Numbered from the stretch's first letter, positions 1 through 12,200 are shown. The stretch is 64,000 bases of DNA from Bolinopsis microptera (GCF_026151205.1 NC_087075.1:6342858-6406857), one strand, 5' to 3'. The notes: generated by a model not told the origin, from the letters alone. Made by a program: numbers and translations.

Positions 1-110
1 AAAACAAGGATAGGAATAGAATATAGCATTCTTAGAATTTTTATTAAGGCTTTTATAGATCTTCTATAATTAACGTCGAAAGTGAGATAAAATAAACTTT
101 AGAATAACTA
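1..110. repeat. dispersed repeat, copy 1
   Basis: This stretch closely matches 21,842-21,945 (shared runs such as GCATTCTTAGAATTTT and TATAATTAACGTCG). It is one arm of an interspersed element whose ends I cannot define. Confidence 0.6.
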
Positions 111-274
111 GCAGGAAGTGGGGATGGTGCAAAGGAGGGCTAGCAGGGCTGTTAGGAGTTGCAAAAACATTATCCTGGTTTAAGATTACTGAATAGTGAA
201 TACTGATAATTTATAAGTATGATTTTTATTTTAACTTAAACCATAATTGTTTAATTATTACTTGCCAATGGGTA

Positions 275-606
275 TTTTTTGTGAAACTTGATTTCGAGAC
301 CAACCAAATTTTCCCAGAAAAATTCAGAATATGGCAGCCAGATTTTGTTGGAGGCCTAAATCAAAAATCTGCGTATGCCCAAATATGGGCATATGGTTTT
401 TGGCTCATAACTCAGTCATTTTTTTGTCCAATCTTTACGAAATTTCATATACGAGTTCAGGAGACCACTAGCTACAAGTAGATCACCATAAATCTGGGTT
501 TTGGGCATGTTCAGGGTATTTGGCTAAATTTGGCCTAATTTGGACCAAATATGGGCGTGGTTGCCCTGCGCGCATCGTTTGGCGGTTGGGGTCCCCCCGC
601 CCTTAA
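275..606. mobile_element. truncated copy of TTAA-type MITE
   Basis: It shares long blocks with the 3,921-4,860 element: the GAAACTTG-TTTCGAGA start, a block around GGCATATGGTTTTTGGC, and the end around GCGGTTGGGGTCC. It finishes at CCC followed by TTAA at 603-606. The left terminal G-run is missing, so this is a partial copy. It encodes nothing I recognise. Confidence 0.6.
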
Positions 607-1708
607 CAAGAATAGGACCCAAATCCCAATCATTGGTAGTCAAATGGTAGCTATTAGCTAATTTTCTTAACCGAATACAGTTAAACCCTGATTAATATTG
701 AACAAAATGCCGAACGTTACAGAAAATCTATAATACATTAAATTGGGGTCATAACAACTGTAAGTGTAAGGTAACAAACCAAGCAATTATAAAATGACCC
801 TGCCCTTCAATCACGATGCTGATTGTTGTTGCATGGGAACTTGCCGGTAGACAGTTGACACGTCATAACGATACAGTCCAATAAAACTAAGGCTACCTTC
901 TGATATCTGGACCTCAGACCGCTGCTTATATAATATTCTCAATCCCGCCTCCACAGGGCTCTCTGACTACAGCAGTCTTACCGGCGCAGCTCGTTTTACA
1001 GGGCCTCCCCACACCATGTCAACTTATCAGCCTATTTTAAACCACCGCGGTGCGTTTATTGATAAAAGCTCTTTGTTTCTTGAATAATGCTTCAACACGT
1101 GCAAATTCTTAAAGCGCATGTTCACTACAATGAAAACACTCTCAATTTTTGTTCGAATTCTAGGGAAGGGCAGGATTCGGTTCCGAGAAAGTTAGTTTAA
1201 CAAAAGGTACAGTGGAGCTGCACGTGCCTGCTTCACTTCTTTACTCACCAGTTGGTGTTATGAGGTCCAGGAATAAACACATGCTCATAAACTAATAAAT
1301 CCTTAAATGTTTTTACCATTTATTTAGTCTGACTACCTCTTCAAGGGTAATTTAAGATTTATTCCAAACAATAACAGTGCAGATGGTTAAAGTTAACGTG
1401 TTTCTTTATTAGCCATCTGACCGCGGTTTACTTTCCAGTTCAATGGAGTTAATTTCATCCTGCTGGATGAAATTTCTATTCAAGTAATGCTTTTCAACTC
1501 CAGGACCGTTAATGTGTTGTTCCACTAAATTAACACGACCATCTTGAGGATGACCTGATCAATCTTCACCGTCTGGATATGAAGAAAATTATTGCGTTAA
1601 AAATCTTACTACTATCCGATAGATCCTTGCATGCTAGGATTGGCTCTAACTTATCTGCAAGACATGTTCAGATACTTACAAAATAGTCAATCATTGAAAC
1701 TTATTATC
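607..1708. other. non-coding, nothing recognised
   Basis: I see no convincing exon, RNA gene or transposon end here. Confidence 0.4.
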
Positions 1709-1903
1709 CTATCTTTCAAATTCTAAGTTTAGTGGCCTGGGTGTTGTCTGTGAGAGCGAGGTAGCAGCGGCAGGGACATTTAAGAGATTTGCTCTTCTGG
1801 AAACGCCAAGCAGAGGAGAGGACGGTGTCATCCGATTTTTTCCTGCTGTAGATATATCCGTCAGAATCAAGCACCTGTTGACATCATCTGAAACAATTGA
1901 GGA
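1709..1903 (-). CDS. possible terminal exon (uncertain)
   Basis: On the minus strand a strong pyrimidine tract and acceptor (TCTCCTTCTCCAG, ending near 1,904) precedes about 64 open codons ending in TAG at 1,709-1,711. The predicted peptide is Ser/Thr/Pro-rich with no domain. It lies downstream of, and on the same strand as, the iGluR gene, so it could be a distal cytoplasmic-tail exon. No connecting exon was found, and the required phase (1) does not match iGluR exon 15 (phase 0) directly. It could equally be a chance ORF. Confidence 0.25.
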   Translation of the reverse strand, partial: SSIVSDDVNRCLILTDISTAGKNRMTPSSPLLGVSRRANLLNVPAAATSLSQTTPRPLNLEFER

Positions 1904-2786
1904 ACCTGGAGAAGGAGAGCATGACTGTTGATAGAATGCGATACTACTACCTTCTATCTTCCAGTATATACAGCAGTGTGTCATAATTATTGTGTATTGG
2001 CGCGTAGACGATTTTGCGTAAAATTTTAGCTTACCCAAGCTTTCAGAAATGATCAATCTGAGGGTTTGCTTCTGACACCCTGCTGTATACCTAAGACCAC
2101 TTGATCGGCTCATTCCCCTTGCATGCCTTTGGCACGTACGTCTCACATCCCCCCCCCCCAGAGCAACCGTCTCCTATGTGATCTACGAGTCGAGCAGTCA
2201 GATATCATGTTTACTTTTTAATCATAATGTACAGTTTCCTAATCCAAAGTCTCCCAGTGATCAACCGAGGGGAGGGGCTTTTCCAAATGGGAAAATTTTG
2301 CAGAATTACAAAATTTTGCTAAATTGTAGCTTTTGTACTTGTAGTTGTACCTTATTTGTTATACGTTGTAAGGTTGTATGACCCGCCGCGCACGAGTGCA
2401 CCCTGCTCCCCCTGTATCGTACCACCATAGTGAAACGACCGTGGGGGTTACAACGTGATACAATACCTTATATGGTTCAGTTTTAAAGGTACGTACCGTA
2501 CAGTCATTTTTAAAGGTACGTACCGTAAGTACTTCTTTTCTTAGATATCCCTTGAAAAGCCGAAACCCCTATCCAAAGGGGCAATTTTGGGGGTCACAAA
2601 GGCGCATATCTCGAGACTTACATATGGCGCTTTACCTAAACTTTTCACGCAGTTGTATGGCCAGGAGACGTATAATCGGTGAAATCGAAATCGGAGCAAA
2701 TATGAACATAAAATTTATCAAATAGGACTATAACTGATAGTGACGAATCTGTGCTAAAGAACCTGAAACCTGTAATCTCACTACAG

Positions 2787-2954
2787 GTACACAGAAGAAA
2801 TTGCAGCCTTGAAAAGAGATGTCGAGAAGAGTGAACAAGTTAAAGAGGCTGAAGTCGAAGCTATAAAAAAAAAGATGGTGCTATCCGATATTCACCTGCG
2901 GAGGGTAAAGGGAATAAGAGGGAATAAAAGAAAAATAGAAATGACTTTTTGAAG
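2787..2954 (+). CDS. isolated coiled-coil exon
   Basis: After a good acceptor (CTCACTACAG) a reading frame runs open to TGA at about 2,952. Its first 40 residues are heptad-like and highly charged (starting YTEEIAALKRDVEK), which is typical of a coiled coil. A donor-like GTAAAG occurs after CGGAG near 2,902. The opening resembles the neck/coiled-coil region after kinesin-5 motor domains, but I cannot confirm this from one exon. No partner exons were found nearby, so it may be a pseudo-exon or part of a gene beyond the window. Confidence 0.35.
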
Positions 2955-3807
2955 CTTATTGGACTTATTATCATATCGTACCTTAATTAGCTCTTAAATT
3001 ATGATTTCAATCGGTGTGTCTGACTTTTCTCGATAATTTGTTGACTAGTTTAATTATTGATCACAAAAAGTATAAGGTTTATTTATTGGGTAAAGTTAAT
3101 ATTACATGTTTTGTTCAATGTTAATAATGAAAAATATCATTAAGACAAAATTCAAACTGAAACCGTGTTTTTATTCGCCTAAATTTCTGGAATTGATAAA
3201 ATCTAAAACATTTGTGAGCACATGTCCATCTATAAACAAGCGGTTTTATATTATAATTATTTCGTTGCGCCTGTTTTTGACGAGTCAAGTTATTCAAAGT
3301 ACTTGATTTGAATTGGTAGTGGTCAAAGTAAACTGGTTCATAGTAAATCAGTTGAATTTGAAGGTTTTGGTTGATCATCATCCACTGGAATCAGGCCATC
3401 GCCCTCTTTTGAGTGGAATAGTAACCATAGCAACAGTTACGTAACCACAGCAACAGCATTGCTGCTGTCTCTTAGAAGCTTTCTTAAGCGGATGCGCTTG
3501 TTTTGTTTCCTGTAGAGATCAGAATATAAAAATAGAGACAGTTCAGTAATAAAAAACTTCCCATTCAATAATTGCAATCAGGGTTCAGATAAAACCAAAA
3601 TCGAGTACATCGACACAGCTTTGTTATTTGGCTATTTTAAGTTACGCAAATTACCTGATTTTCATGAAAATGGAACTCAAGCCTTGGCAAGCAACTTCTT
3701 AACCTCGTGCGCAGGTTTCTCGGTTACCAACTGAAAAGTTGTGACGTCATATTATTACGTTATAGTATAACTCACCACACGGTTCTATGACGTCATAGTG
3801 ATTAACC
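2955..3807. other. AT-rich non-coding
   Basis: No exon with convincing splice sites or recognisable protein similarity is present, and short ORFs on both strands look random. Confidence 0.4.
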
Positions 3808-4965
3808 TAAAGTAAAGGTATATTTGCCATGCAGGGTTGTGTGAAATATATCCTTGTGTTTAACCTAAAATAAAGGTAAAGCCATACAGGGTGGCATGTA
3901 AAATATATCCTTGTGTTTAAGGGGGGGGGGGGGGGGTTCACCCTGATTTTTTTGTGAAACTTGGTTTCGAGATAGCAGTTGACCAACAAACTAGGACCGG
4001 TGACCAAACTTTTGAGGGGGTCCCGGACCCCAACCGCCAAACGGTGCCCGCGGGGCAGCCACGCCCATATTTGGTCCAAATTAGGCTCAATTTAGCCAAA
4101 TACCCAGAGCATGCCCAAAACCGAGATTTTATGTGCTCTTGTAGCACATAAAAAATTCGGCGGCCAAATTCTGAATTTTGCAGTGCAAATTTTGAAATTT
4201 GGCCGCCAAATTTTTTTAAAGGCCTAACTCAAAATTCCAATACAAAACTTAAGGTCGAAATGCGATTCTACGTTGATTCTGAAAATTTCATGTAAAAATA
4301 TTGAAACCCTATTGAGTTCTATAATTGTTTTGAGCGAAATCAGTTTTGCAAATATCGCGAACTGAGATATGGGCGGTTTTGTTCATTTTTTGCGATTATT
4401 TAAACACAGAATACACAGTTAGTTAGATACTGAGCTGATAATCATAGAGAATGTGTAGTATAGACTTAACTTCCATATAAAGTTAGTTTTATTCAAAAAT
4501 ATTGATATTTGACCAATTTATGGGCCAAAATCGATCAAATTTGGTGCGTATGCCCAAATATGGTCATATGGTTTTTGGCTCATAACTCAGTCATTTTTTG
4601 TCCAATCTTGATGAAAATTCATATACGAGTTCAAGAGACCACTAGCTACAAGAAGAGCACATAAAATCTCGGTTTTGGGCATGCTCTGGCTAAATTGAGC
4701 CTAATTTGGACCAAATATGGACGTGGCTGCCCCGCGGGCACCGTTTGGCAGTTGGGGTCCGGGACCCCCTCAAAAGTTTGGTCACCGGTCCTAGTTTGTT
4801 GGTCAACTGCTATCTCGAAACCAAGTTTAACAACAAAATCAGGGTGAACCCCCCCCCCCCTTAACCTAAGGTAAAGGTAATCATGCCATGCAGGGTGGTG
4901 TGAAATATATCCTTGTGTTCAACCTAAAGTAAAGGTAATCATGCCATGCAGGGTGGGAGTACCTT
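3808..4965. repeat. ~57-bp tandem unit split by a MITE
   Basis: Units of the type AACCTAAAGTAAAGG...GCCATGCAGGGTGG...AATATATCCTTGTGTT occur twice before 3,920 and twice after 4,861. The MITE at 3,921-4,860 splits the array exactly at a TTAA within a unit. Confidence 0.7.
3921..4860. mobile_element. piggyBac-like MITE with long inverted repeats
   Basis: This 940-bp element is bounded by TTAA on both sides (3,917-3,920 and 4,861-4,864). Inverted arms of roughly 230 bp begin with a G-run followed by GTTCACCCTGATTTT and GAAACTTGGTTTCGAG, and the mirror arm ends AGGGTGAAC plus a C-run. There is no transposase. TTAA target duplication is the hallmark of the piggyBac superfamily, so it is probably a non-autonomous member. 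Confidence 0.75.
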
Positions 4966-5589
4966 TACAAAACGAGTGCTGACAGTGTAATTCTGTGCTT
5001 TCTTTTCGTCATTAACTGCTATCAGATCGTTTAGAACTTTCTAAAATAACGCAGTGTAACTATGGTAACTAGTAATGTAACTATAGTAACTAGTTAACGA
5101 CTCAACTATTAACGGGTGATACTCGTAAAATATTTGTTCCAAATATTACTATTAGGTTGTCATGCAGAGTCCTATCAACTATTAGTTAGGGATTTATGCA
5201 ACATGTCTGTGAACAAATTTGCGACAAGCAGTTTTCTGCAGGAATGTGTTGTCTATAGTGTCAGGAACCACAAAAATATATTCAATCTGGATCTGATGGG
5301 GAAAAAAGTTAAAGCAAATTTTGTCCAGTCATCATAAAGATCGCACTTAAAAAATGTGTAACTGTCGTTAAAAACTATAGGAAATTAGGCGGGGTCGTCT
5401 TATGGCAACTCAACAAACAGGCGGATCCAGATGACAAAGAATTTGTGGCAACTTCTGTCGAGGGAAAGATAATATTAGTCTTTGAAAATATACCATAATC
5501 TGACTAACAAAACTAAAAGTAACTTATCAGATATCATACAAAATATGGGAAAGGTATGTTTCTGATAAACAAAGCAGGTATAACGGAAT
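4966..5589. other. no confident gene
   Basis: Short ORFs on both strands lack recognisable domains. On the minus strand an acceptor (TTTCCCTCGACAG, near 5,456) followed by 14 codons and a stop would be in phase with iGluR exon 15. It is a possible, unproven, short receptor C-terminus. Confidence 0.3.
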
Positions 5590-5745
5590 GAAAACGACCT
5601 GTCACAGTGATATAAAAACTAAATGTTACCTAAATGTTACCTAAATGTTACTTATATGTTACCTTAAGTTCCTGTCACAGTGATATAAAAACTAAATGTT
5701 ACCTAAATGTTACCTAAATGTTACCTAAATGTTACCTTAAGTTCC
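5590..5745. repeat. tandem array over the iGluR exon-15 donor
   Basis: The 11-mer ACCTAAATGTT is repeated. A larger unit (CTGTCACAGTGATATAAAAA through TTACCTTAAGTTCC) is present twice. Each larger unit carries the minus-strand junction GAACTTAAG/GTAACAT, which is the real 5' splice site of iGluR exon 15 at 5,735/5,736. Thus the exon end and donor are duplicated in the following intron. Confidence 0.75.
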
Positions 5746-5893
5746 GGGTTCCTATTCGGGCTCCTCTTTCCCTTCAATAGTTCCAGAATAAAGACTATAA
5801 CAGACAGTGCAACAACAGGCAGGATGATAGCCATAGTTCCCACTACGGAGAAGACGTTGATCTCACTTGAGCCTGGTTTAGCCGCCAGAGTTC
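5736..5893 (-). CDS. iGluR exon 15: M4 segment
   Basis: The acceptor CTCCAACAG gives phase 1 and the donor AAG/GTAACA gives phase 0. The peptide ends S2 and contains one hydrophobic helix (INVFSVVGTMAIILPVVALS and on) followed by a basic stretch (LLKGKRSPNRN). This matches the fourth membrane span and start of the cytoplasmic tail of animal iGluRs. Confidence 0.88.
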
Positions 5894-6190
5894 CTGTTGG
5901 AGTTAGACTGGATAATACCTTATTTGGGCATCACGTGTGTTAGACGGGATCTGATTTTTGGAGTGCTATAATTTTGCTTCACATTATCAATCAATACAGA
6001 CTAATTATGAAATTATTTATAGTTTAAAAATAAACAATAATATAGTTTATAAATAAACAATAATCTTATTATATATCTTTTAAGTATAAAGGTCCAGTCC
6101 CAGAGAGATTAAGATCTCACTTTATTAGCGTACGGACCAGTGGCGTAACGAAGGGCCCCGCTGACCCCGGTGGGGGGAGGGGGCGCCGTG

Positions 6191-6237
<47 letters not shown>

Positions 6238-9200
6238 AAATCGTCGTTTGAATGTGTGACAATTTCGAAAACTTAACTAAAGTACTAGCAAAACTGCGCG
6301 TTTTGCTCTAGATACACACTTTTTTAGAGATTTTACCGGCGTATCCTCTAAAATCACCTAATTTGTTCAATTTTAGAGAGGGGCACCAAAAAGGGAGGGG
6401 GCGCCAACAGGGGGCGCTTTTTCGGCGGGGGGCGCCAACAGGCAACGTTACGCCACTGGTACGGACGTGTAATAATAATAAACACTTACCAGTGCAGGTA
6501 CGTACTACGGACGTGTAATAATAGTAAACACTCACCAGTGCAGGTACGGACTACAGACGTGTAATAATAATAAACACTCACCAGTGCAGGTACGGACTAC
6601 GGACGTGTAATAATAGTAAACACTCACCAGTGCAGGTACGGACTACGGACGTGTAATAATAACTACACTCACCAGTGCAGGTACGGACTACGGACGTGTA
6701 ATAATAATAAACACTCACCAGTGCAGGGTCCAGCCGCCCAGTTCCTCCACGCTGGCAGTATCTCGTTCTTCTCCTTCATCTGGATCAGACCCTCATTTAT
6801 CAGCTCTATCAGGGGACTGTCATCAGGCAGAGCGAATGAGAGCTCGTACTCTAACAGCCTGTAGTTGCATGTGTGTTTATGTGCGTTTTAGTAGTGTTTA
6901 TGTGTGTTTTAATTGTGTTTATGTGCGTTTTAGTAGTGTTTATGTGCGTTTTAGTAGTGTTTATGTGCGTTTTAGTTGTGTTTATGTGCGTACTCTAACA
7001 GCCTGTAGTTGCATGTGTGTTTATGTGTGTTTTAATTGTGTTTATGTGCGTTTTAGTTGTGTTTATGTGCGTTTTAGTAGTGTTTATGTGCGTTTTAGTT
7101 GTGTTTATGTGCGTTTTAGTAGTGTTTATGCTCTCAATTCCTCAACAGTTATCAATTGTTTTTATACTGACTTGAGAGTTTTGTTTAGTGCTAGTAACAA
7201 GAGTTAATTACTATATTTCTGAGTTTAAAACTAATATAATGAGTATCTTAGTTATACATTCGTCCGGGCGTTTGAGTGAGAATCTTAGATATAACCTGTG
7301 AGTGGATATTTTGAGTCCGCAAGGTTCAAAGTTGCTGGTGTACTCTAGAGGAGCTGAACCGTAGAGGAATGCGTAGTCACCTTGTCTGGCACTGTTTACA
7401 CCTTCCTGGTATGAGGGGACATTCTTCATCCTCCTGGAGAGTGGTTTGTTACTTTCAACACTACTATTTAACAAATAAATTCTTCATTCTCCTACAAATA
7501 TTTTATCTGAATTGTGGTGTTTTACTGCCAACTTATAACATTTCTCGTGGAGATGGTATTAATCAGCAATTTTATCCTTATTCAAACACAAAGATTTGTT
7601 TTCTTCATCTTTGCATAAAATATCCCCACATATTCTGTGTAAAAGAAACAATACCTTATTTGGGCATCACGTGTGTTACCTGACGAGGCTAGCCATTTCC
7701 TGATCGGAGGTATTGCTCAGCAGCATGTCCGTTATCGAACCCTCCACAGTTCCAGTAGTCATTCCTGTACATTGTACATTGTTATTCCTGTACATTGTAC
7801 ATTGTTAAATATACTAGAGGTAGTCTTATTCCTGTACATTGTACATTGTTAAATATACTAGAGGTAGTCTTATTCCTGTACATTGTACATTGTTAAATAT
7901 ACTAGAGGTAGTCTTATTCCTGTACATTGTACATTGTTAAATATACTAGAGGTAGTCTTATTCCTGTACATTGTACATTGTTAAATATACTAGAGGTAGT
8001 CTTATTCCTGTACATTGTACATTGTTAAATATACTAGAGGTAGTCTTATTCCTGTACATTGTACATTGTTAAATATACTAGAGGTAGTCTTATTCCTGTA
8101 CATTGTACATTGTTAAATATACTAGAGGTAGTCTTATTCCTGTACATTGTACATTGTTAAATATACTAGAGGTAGTCTTATTCCTGTACATTGTACATTG
8201 TTAAATATACTAGAGGTAGTCTTATTCCTGTACATTGTACATTGTTAAATATACTAGAGGTAGTCTTATTCCTGTACATTGTACATTGTTAAATATACTA
8301 GAGGTAGTCTTATTCCTGTACATTGTACATTGTTAAATATACTAGAGGTAGTCTTATTCCTGTACATTGTACATTGTTAAATATACTAGAGGTAGTCTTA
8401 TTCCTGTACATTGTACATTGTTAAATATACTAGAGGTAGTCTTATTCCTGTACATTGTACATTGTTAAATATACTAGAGGTAGTCTTATTATAGTCTTAG
8501 AATAGTCAATAAATGGTCGTGAAATAGTGTGGAACCTGATTTTATCTGATTGTAATAGATCTCCCATATAAGTCTCAATATTCTTGTGGATCCTACCCTT
8601 ACCTGATTGTAATAGATCTCCCACAGTCTCGATATTCTCATGGATCCTACCCTTACCTGATTGTAATAGATCTCTCACAACCTCAATATTCTTGTGGATA
8701 CTCCCCTTACATGATTGTAATAGATCTCCCACAGTCTGAATATTCTTGTGGATCCTACCCTTACCTGATTGTAATAGATCTCTCACAACCTCAATATTCT
8801 TGTGGATACTACCCTTACATGATTGTAATAGATCTCCCACAGTCTCAATATTCTTATGGATCCTACCCTTACCTGATTGTAATAGATCTCTCACAACCTC
8901 AATATTCTTGTGGATCCTGCTTTTACCTGCTTGTAATAGATCTCCCACAGTCTCAATATTCTTGTGGATCCTGCTCTTATCTGATTGTAATAGATCTCAC
9001 ACAGTCTCAATATTCTTATGGATCCTACCCTTACCTGATTGTAATAGACCTCCCACAGTCTCAATATTCTTGTGGATACTACCCTTACATGATTGTAATA
9101 GATATCCCACAGTCTGAATATTCTTGTGGATCCTACCCTTACCTGATTGTAATAGATCTCTCACAACCTCAATATTCTTGTGGATACTACCCTTACATGA

Positions 9201-12200
9201 TTGTAATAGATCTCCCACAGTCTGAATATTCTTGTGGATCCTACCCTCACCTGATTGTAATAGATCTCCCACAGTCTCAATATTCTTATTGATCCTGCTC
9301 TTATCTGATTGTGATAGATCTCCCACAGTCTCAATATTCTTATGGATCCTACTCTTACCTGATTGTAATAGATCTCCCACAGTCTCGATATTCTTATGAA
9401 TCCTACCCTCACCTGATTGTAATAGATCTCCCACAGTCTCAATATTCTTATTGATCCTGCTCTTATCTGATTGTGATAGATCTCCCACAGTCTCAATATT
9501 CTTATGGATCCTACTCTTACCTGATTGTAATAGATCTCCCACAGTCTCAATATTCTTATGGATCCTACCCTTACCTGATTGTAATAGATCTCCCACAGTC
9601 TCAATATTCTTATGGATCCTACTCTTATCTGATTGTAATAGATCTCACACAGTCTCAATATTCTTATGGATCCTACCCTTACCTGATTGTAATAGATCTC
9701 CCACAGTCTCAATATTCTTATGGATCCTACTCTTACCTGATTGTAATAGATCTCCCACAGTCTCAATATTCTTATGGATCCTACTCTTACCTGATTGTAA
9801 TAGATCTCCCACAGTCTCGATATTCTTATGAATCCTACCCTTACCTGATTGTAATAGATCTCCCACAGTCTCAATATTCTTATGGATCCTACTCTTACCT
9901 TATTGTAATAGATCTCCCACAGTCTGAATATTCTTATGAATCCTACCCTTACCTGATTATAATAGATCTCCCACAGTCTCAATATTCTTGTGGATCCTAC
10001 TCTTACCTGATTGTAATAGATCTCCCACAGTCTCAATATTCTTGTGGATCCTGGTTACAGTGAGGTAGGCTGCCAGGTTTGCTGTATAGAGGGATATGAG
10101 GACCAGACATATAATCCACCAGGCGGTAACCAGGACTCTTGTGGACCAGCACCGGGGAGTGGCATCAGGAGGTCCTATCTGGTGGGGTAACGAGTAAAAT
10201 TACCTTATTGCGTGAACGGATATTAAAATGAACGCTCGAGGGGCCACTACTCAGGACAAATAACGTCCAATATATATATATATATAATAAGGTAAATTCT
10301 AGAAATGCAAGCCGTGAAATATTTGACTAAATACTAATAGGGGTTTTTAACCCTAAATAAACCGGTATGCTGCCTGTAACAATTACTACTCGGACCTCAC
10401 CTGCAGAAATGAGCAGATTATCAACCAGATACTGTTCAGCAGATTGAGACTCTTCATTTCATCATGTATACCCTGCTGCTCCCCAAACGGGCAGCCCTTC
10501 ACACTGAAGTCTCCGTTTAAACTAGCAGTGCACTGCTCACACTTACAACAGAGCAGCTTCTGTTTGGTGCCGCCGTAGTAACCGTAGGGGGAGAAGTGGT
10601 CGAATACCCATATCAGGACGCAGAAAACACAACCTGCTAACACAATAGCTATCCACAGCTCCCTGCTGAAGGGGCGCAGGAAGAAGAAACTGTCTGTTTT
10701 GAACATTGTGAGAGGGTCGAATCCGTCTGCTCCCACTGCTCCTCCTTCCTAAATAAATAAATGAATAAAATCAAAGTTTATACTGCAATTTATCGGTAAA
10801 TATTTGAGTCAGTTTTATTAGAAACTGTAAAGGATCGAATCAGACCATGAGTCTGTTTATAGTAGTACACCCTACTAAGGATATTATATCCTGGATTTAA
10901 AATATTATGAAGGAGCAGTACCTGCATTGCCATCACTATTCCTCCAGTCAGTAGGGGCACAGCGAAATCTACAACTCTCTCCCGGGCGCTGTTGATACCA
11001 AAAGCTACTATTCCCATGTCTATTTCCCGTCTTTTTAACATACCAATGAGACCATCCCACTCTTCTTCGTTCTCAGAGACCGGAGCTCCAAAGTTTCCTG
11101 ACGGGTCCTCAACAAAAGTGAAAGTAAAATCATACTGTTTAGCGAGCTTCTCTACAATATCAATGTTGAGCCCCTCGTAGCACCTCAGCTGGTCCTTGTA
11201 CAGACACTTATCATGACCTGCCTCCTCATAAGTAAACTTTACAAAGGGGGGATCCTTTACCACACCCAGGCGGAGGTGCGTGCTAATCGTGTTCTTCAGC
11301 TTGGTGTCACCCCCGTAGAACTGGGGTTTGGATTGCAACCCTATTCCTTTAGATTCCTCGAATTTACCAATGTCGACTGGCACACCTGTGTAGAAAGTTT
11401 GGATTTAAAACGTTATCATCAAATAAGATTAAGGCACCTATTCCTTTTTATTTGGTAATATACGTAATATATGACATTTGAATTTTGTCTGTATGCACAT
11501 GTTGACTAATTTATCATAGCAATATTGGCTAAGTAAAGGGCGAATAGAAGAGTATCTCAAAGAAGAGTATCTCAAATATGCAATAGAAAATATTAAAGAA
11601 TAAAACTATAAAATATCCAAATGATGAATATTAAAATGAAGGATGGCTTGTCTAGAAAGATGAAATAACTTGTGAACAAATGCAAACTAATAATTAAATA
11701 ATTAATAATTACTAACTAATAATTAACTAATAAATTACCTGTTCTAACATTGACTATCGTGTAAGTGTTCTTAGCAGGACCGCCCCATTTTGAAAAGGAA
11801 ATGTTTCCACCACTCACTCCCCGAAATGAGATCTCTTTCATGGCTCTAGTTATGAGGTACCCCTCCTTAAACCAATTCACAGCCGGAATAGTGTACCCGT
11901 GGTCATCCGCTCTTTTTACCCGTTTTAAACTCCCGTTTTTATTTTCACTTTCACTTTCACTTTCAGTATCAGTTTTATTGATGTCAAGGCTTTTTAGCTC
12001 GCATCTCACGGTTGGATCATCAAAAGTCAACTTTCCTTGTTTGTTAAGGTAGTCCAACGCTTTTATGAGCGCCATGGTGCTATCGTATACCTATAAACGA
12101 TATATTTCAGATCCAATGTAATTAATTTCACACGAAATGATAGCAAAAATAAAAAGGTAAGCATAGCTCAGGTCAATTATGAGCAAATCATATCTTCCAT

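Noticed and set aside
5116..5337. 73-aa plus ORF
   Set aside because: No domain, no splice context and AT-rich composition.
7765..10053. CRISPR-like array
   Set aside because: The units are contiguous with no unique spacers, and the locus is an animal intron.
8442..10063. Several 120-290 aa repetitive ORFs on both strands
   Set aside because: The 54-bp period is a multiple of 3, so any stop-free unit opens long frames. The receptor's own frame has a stop in the third unit.
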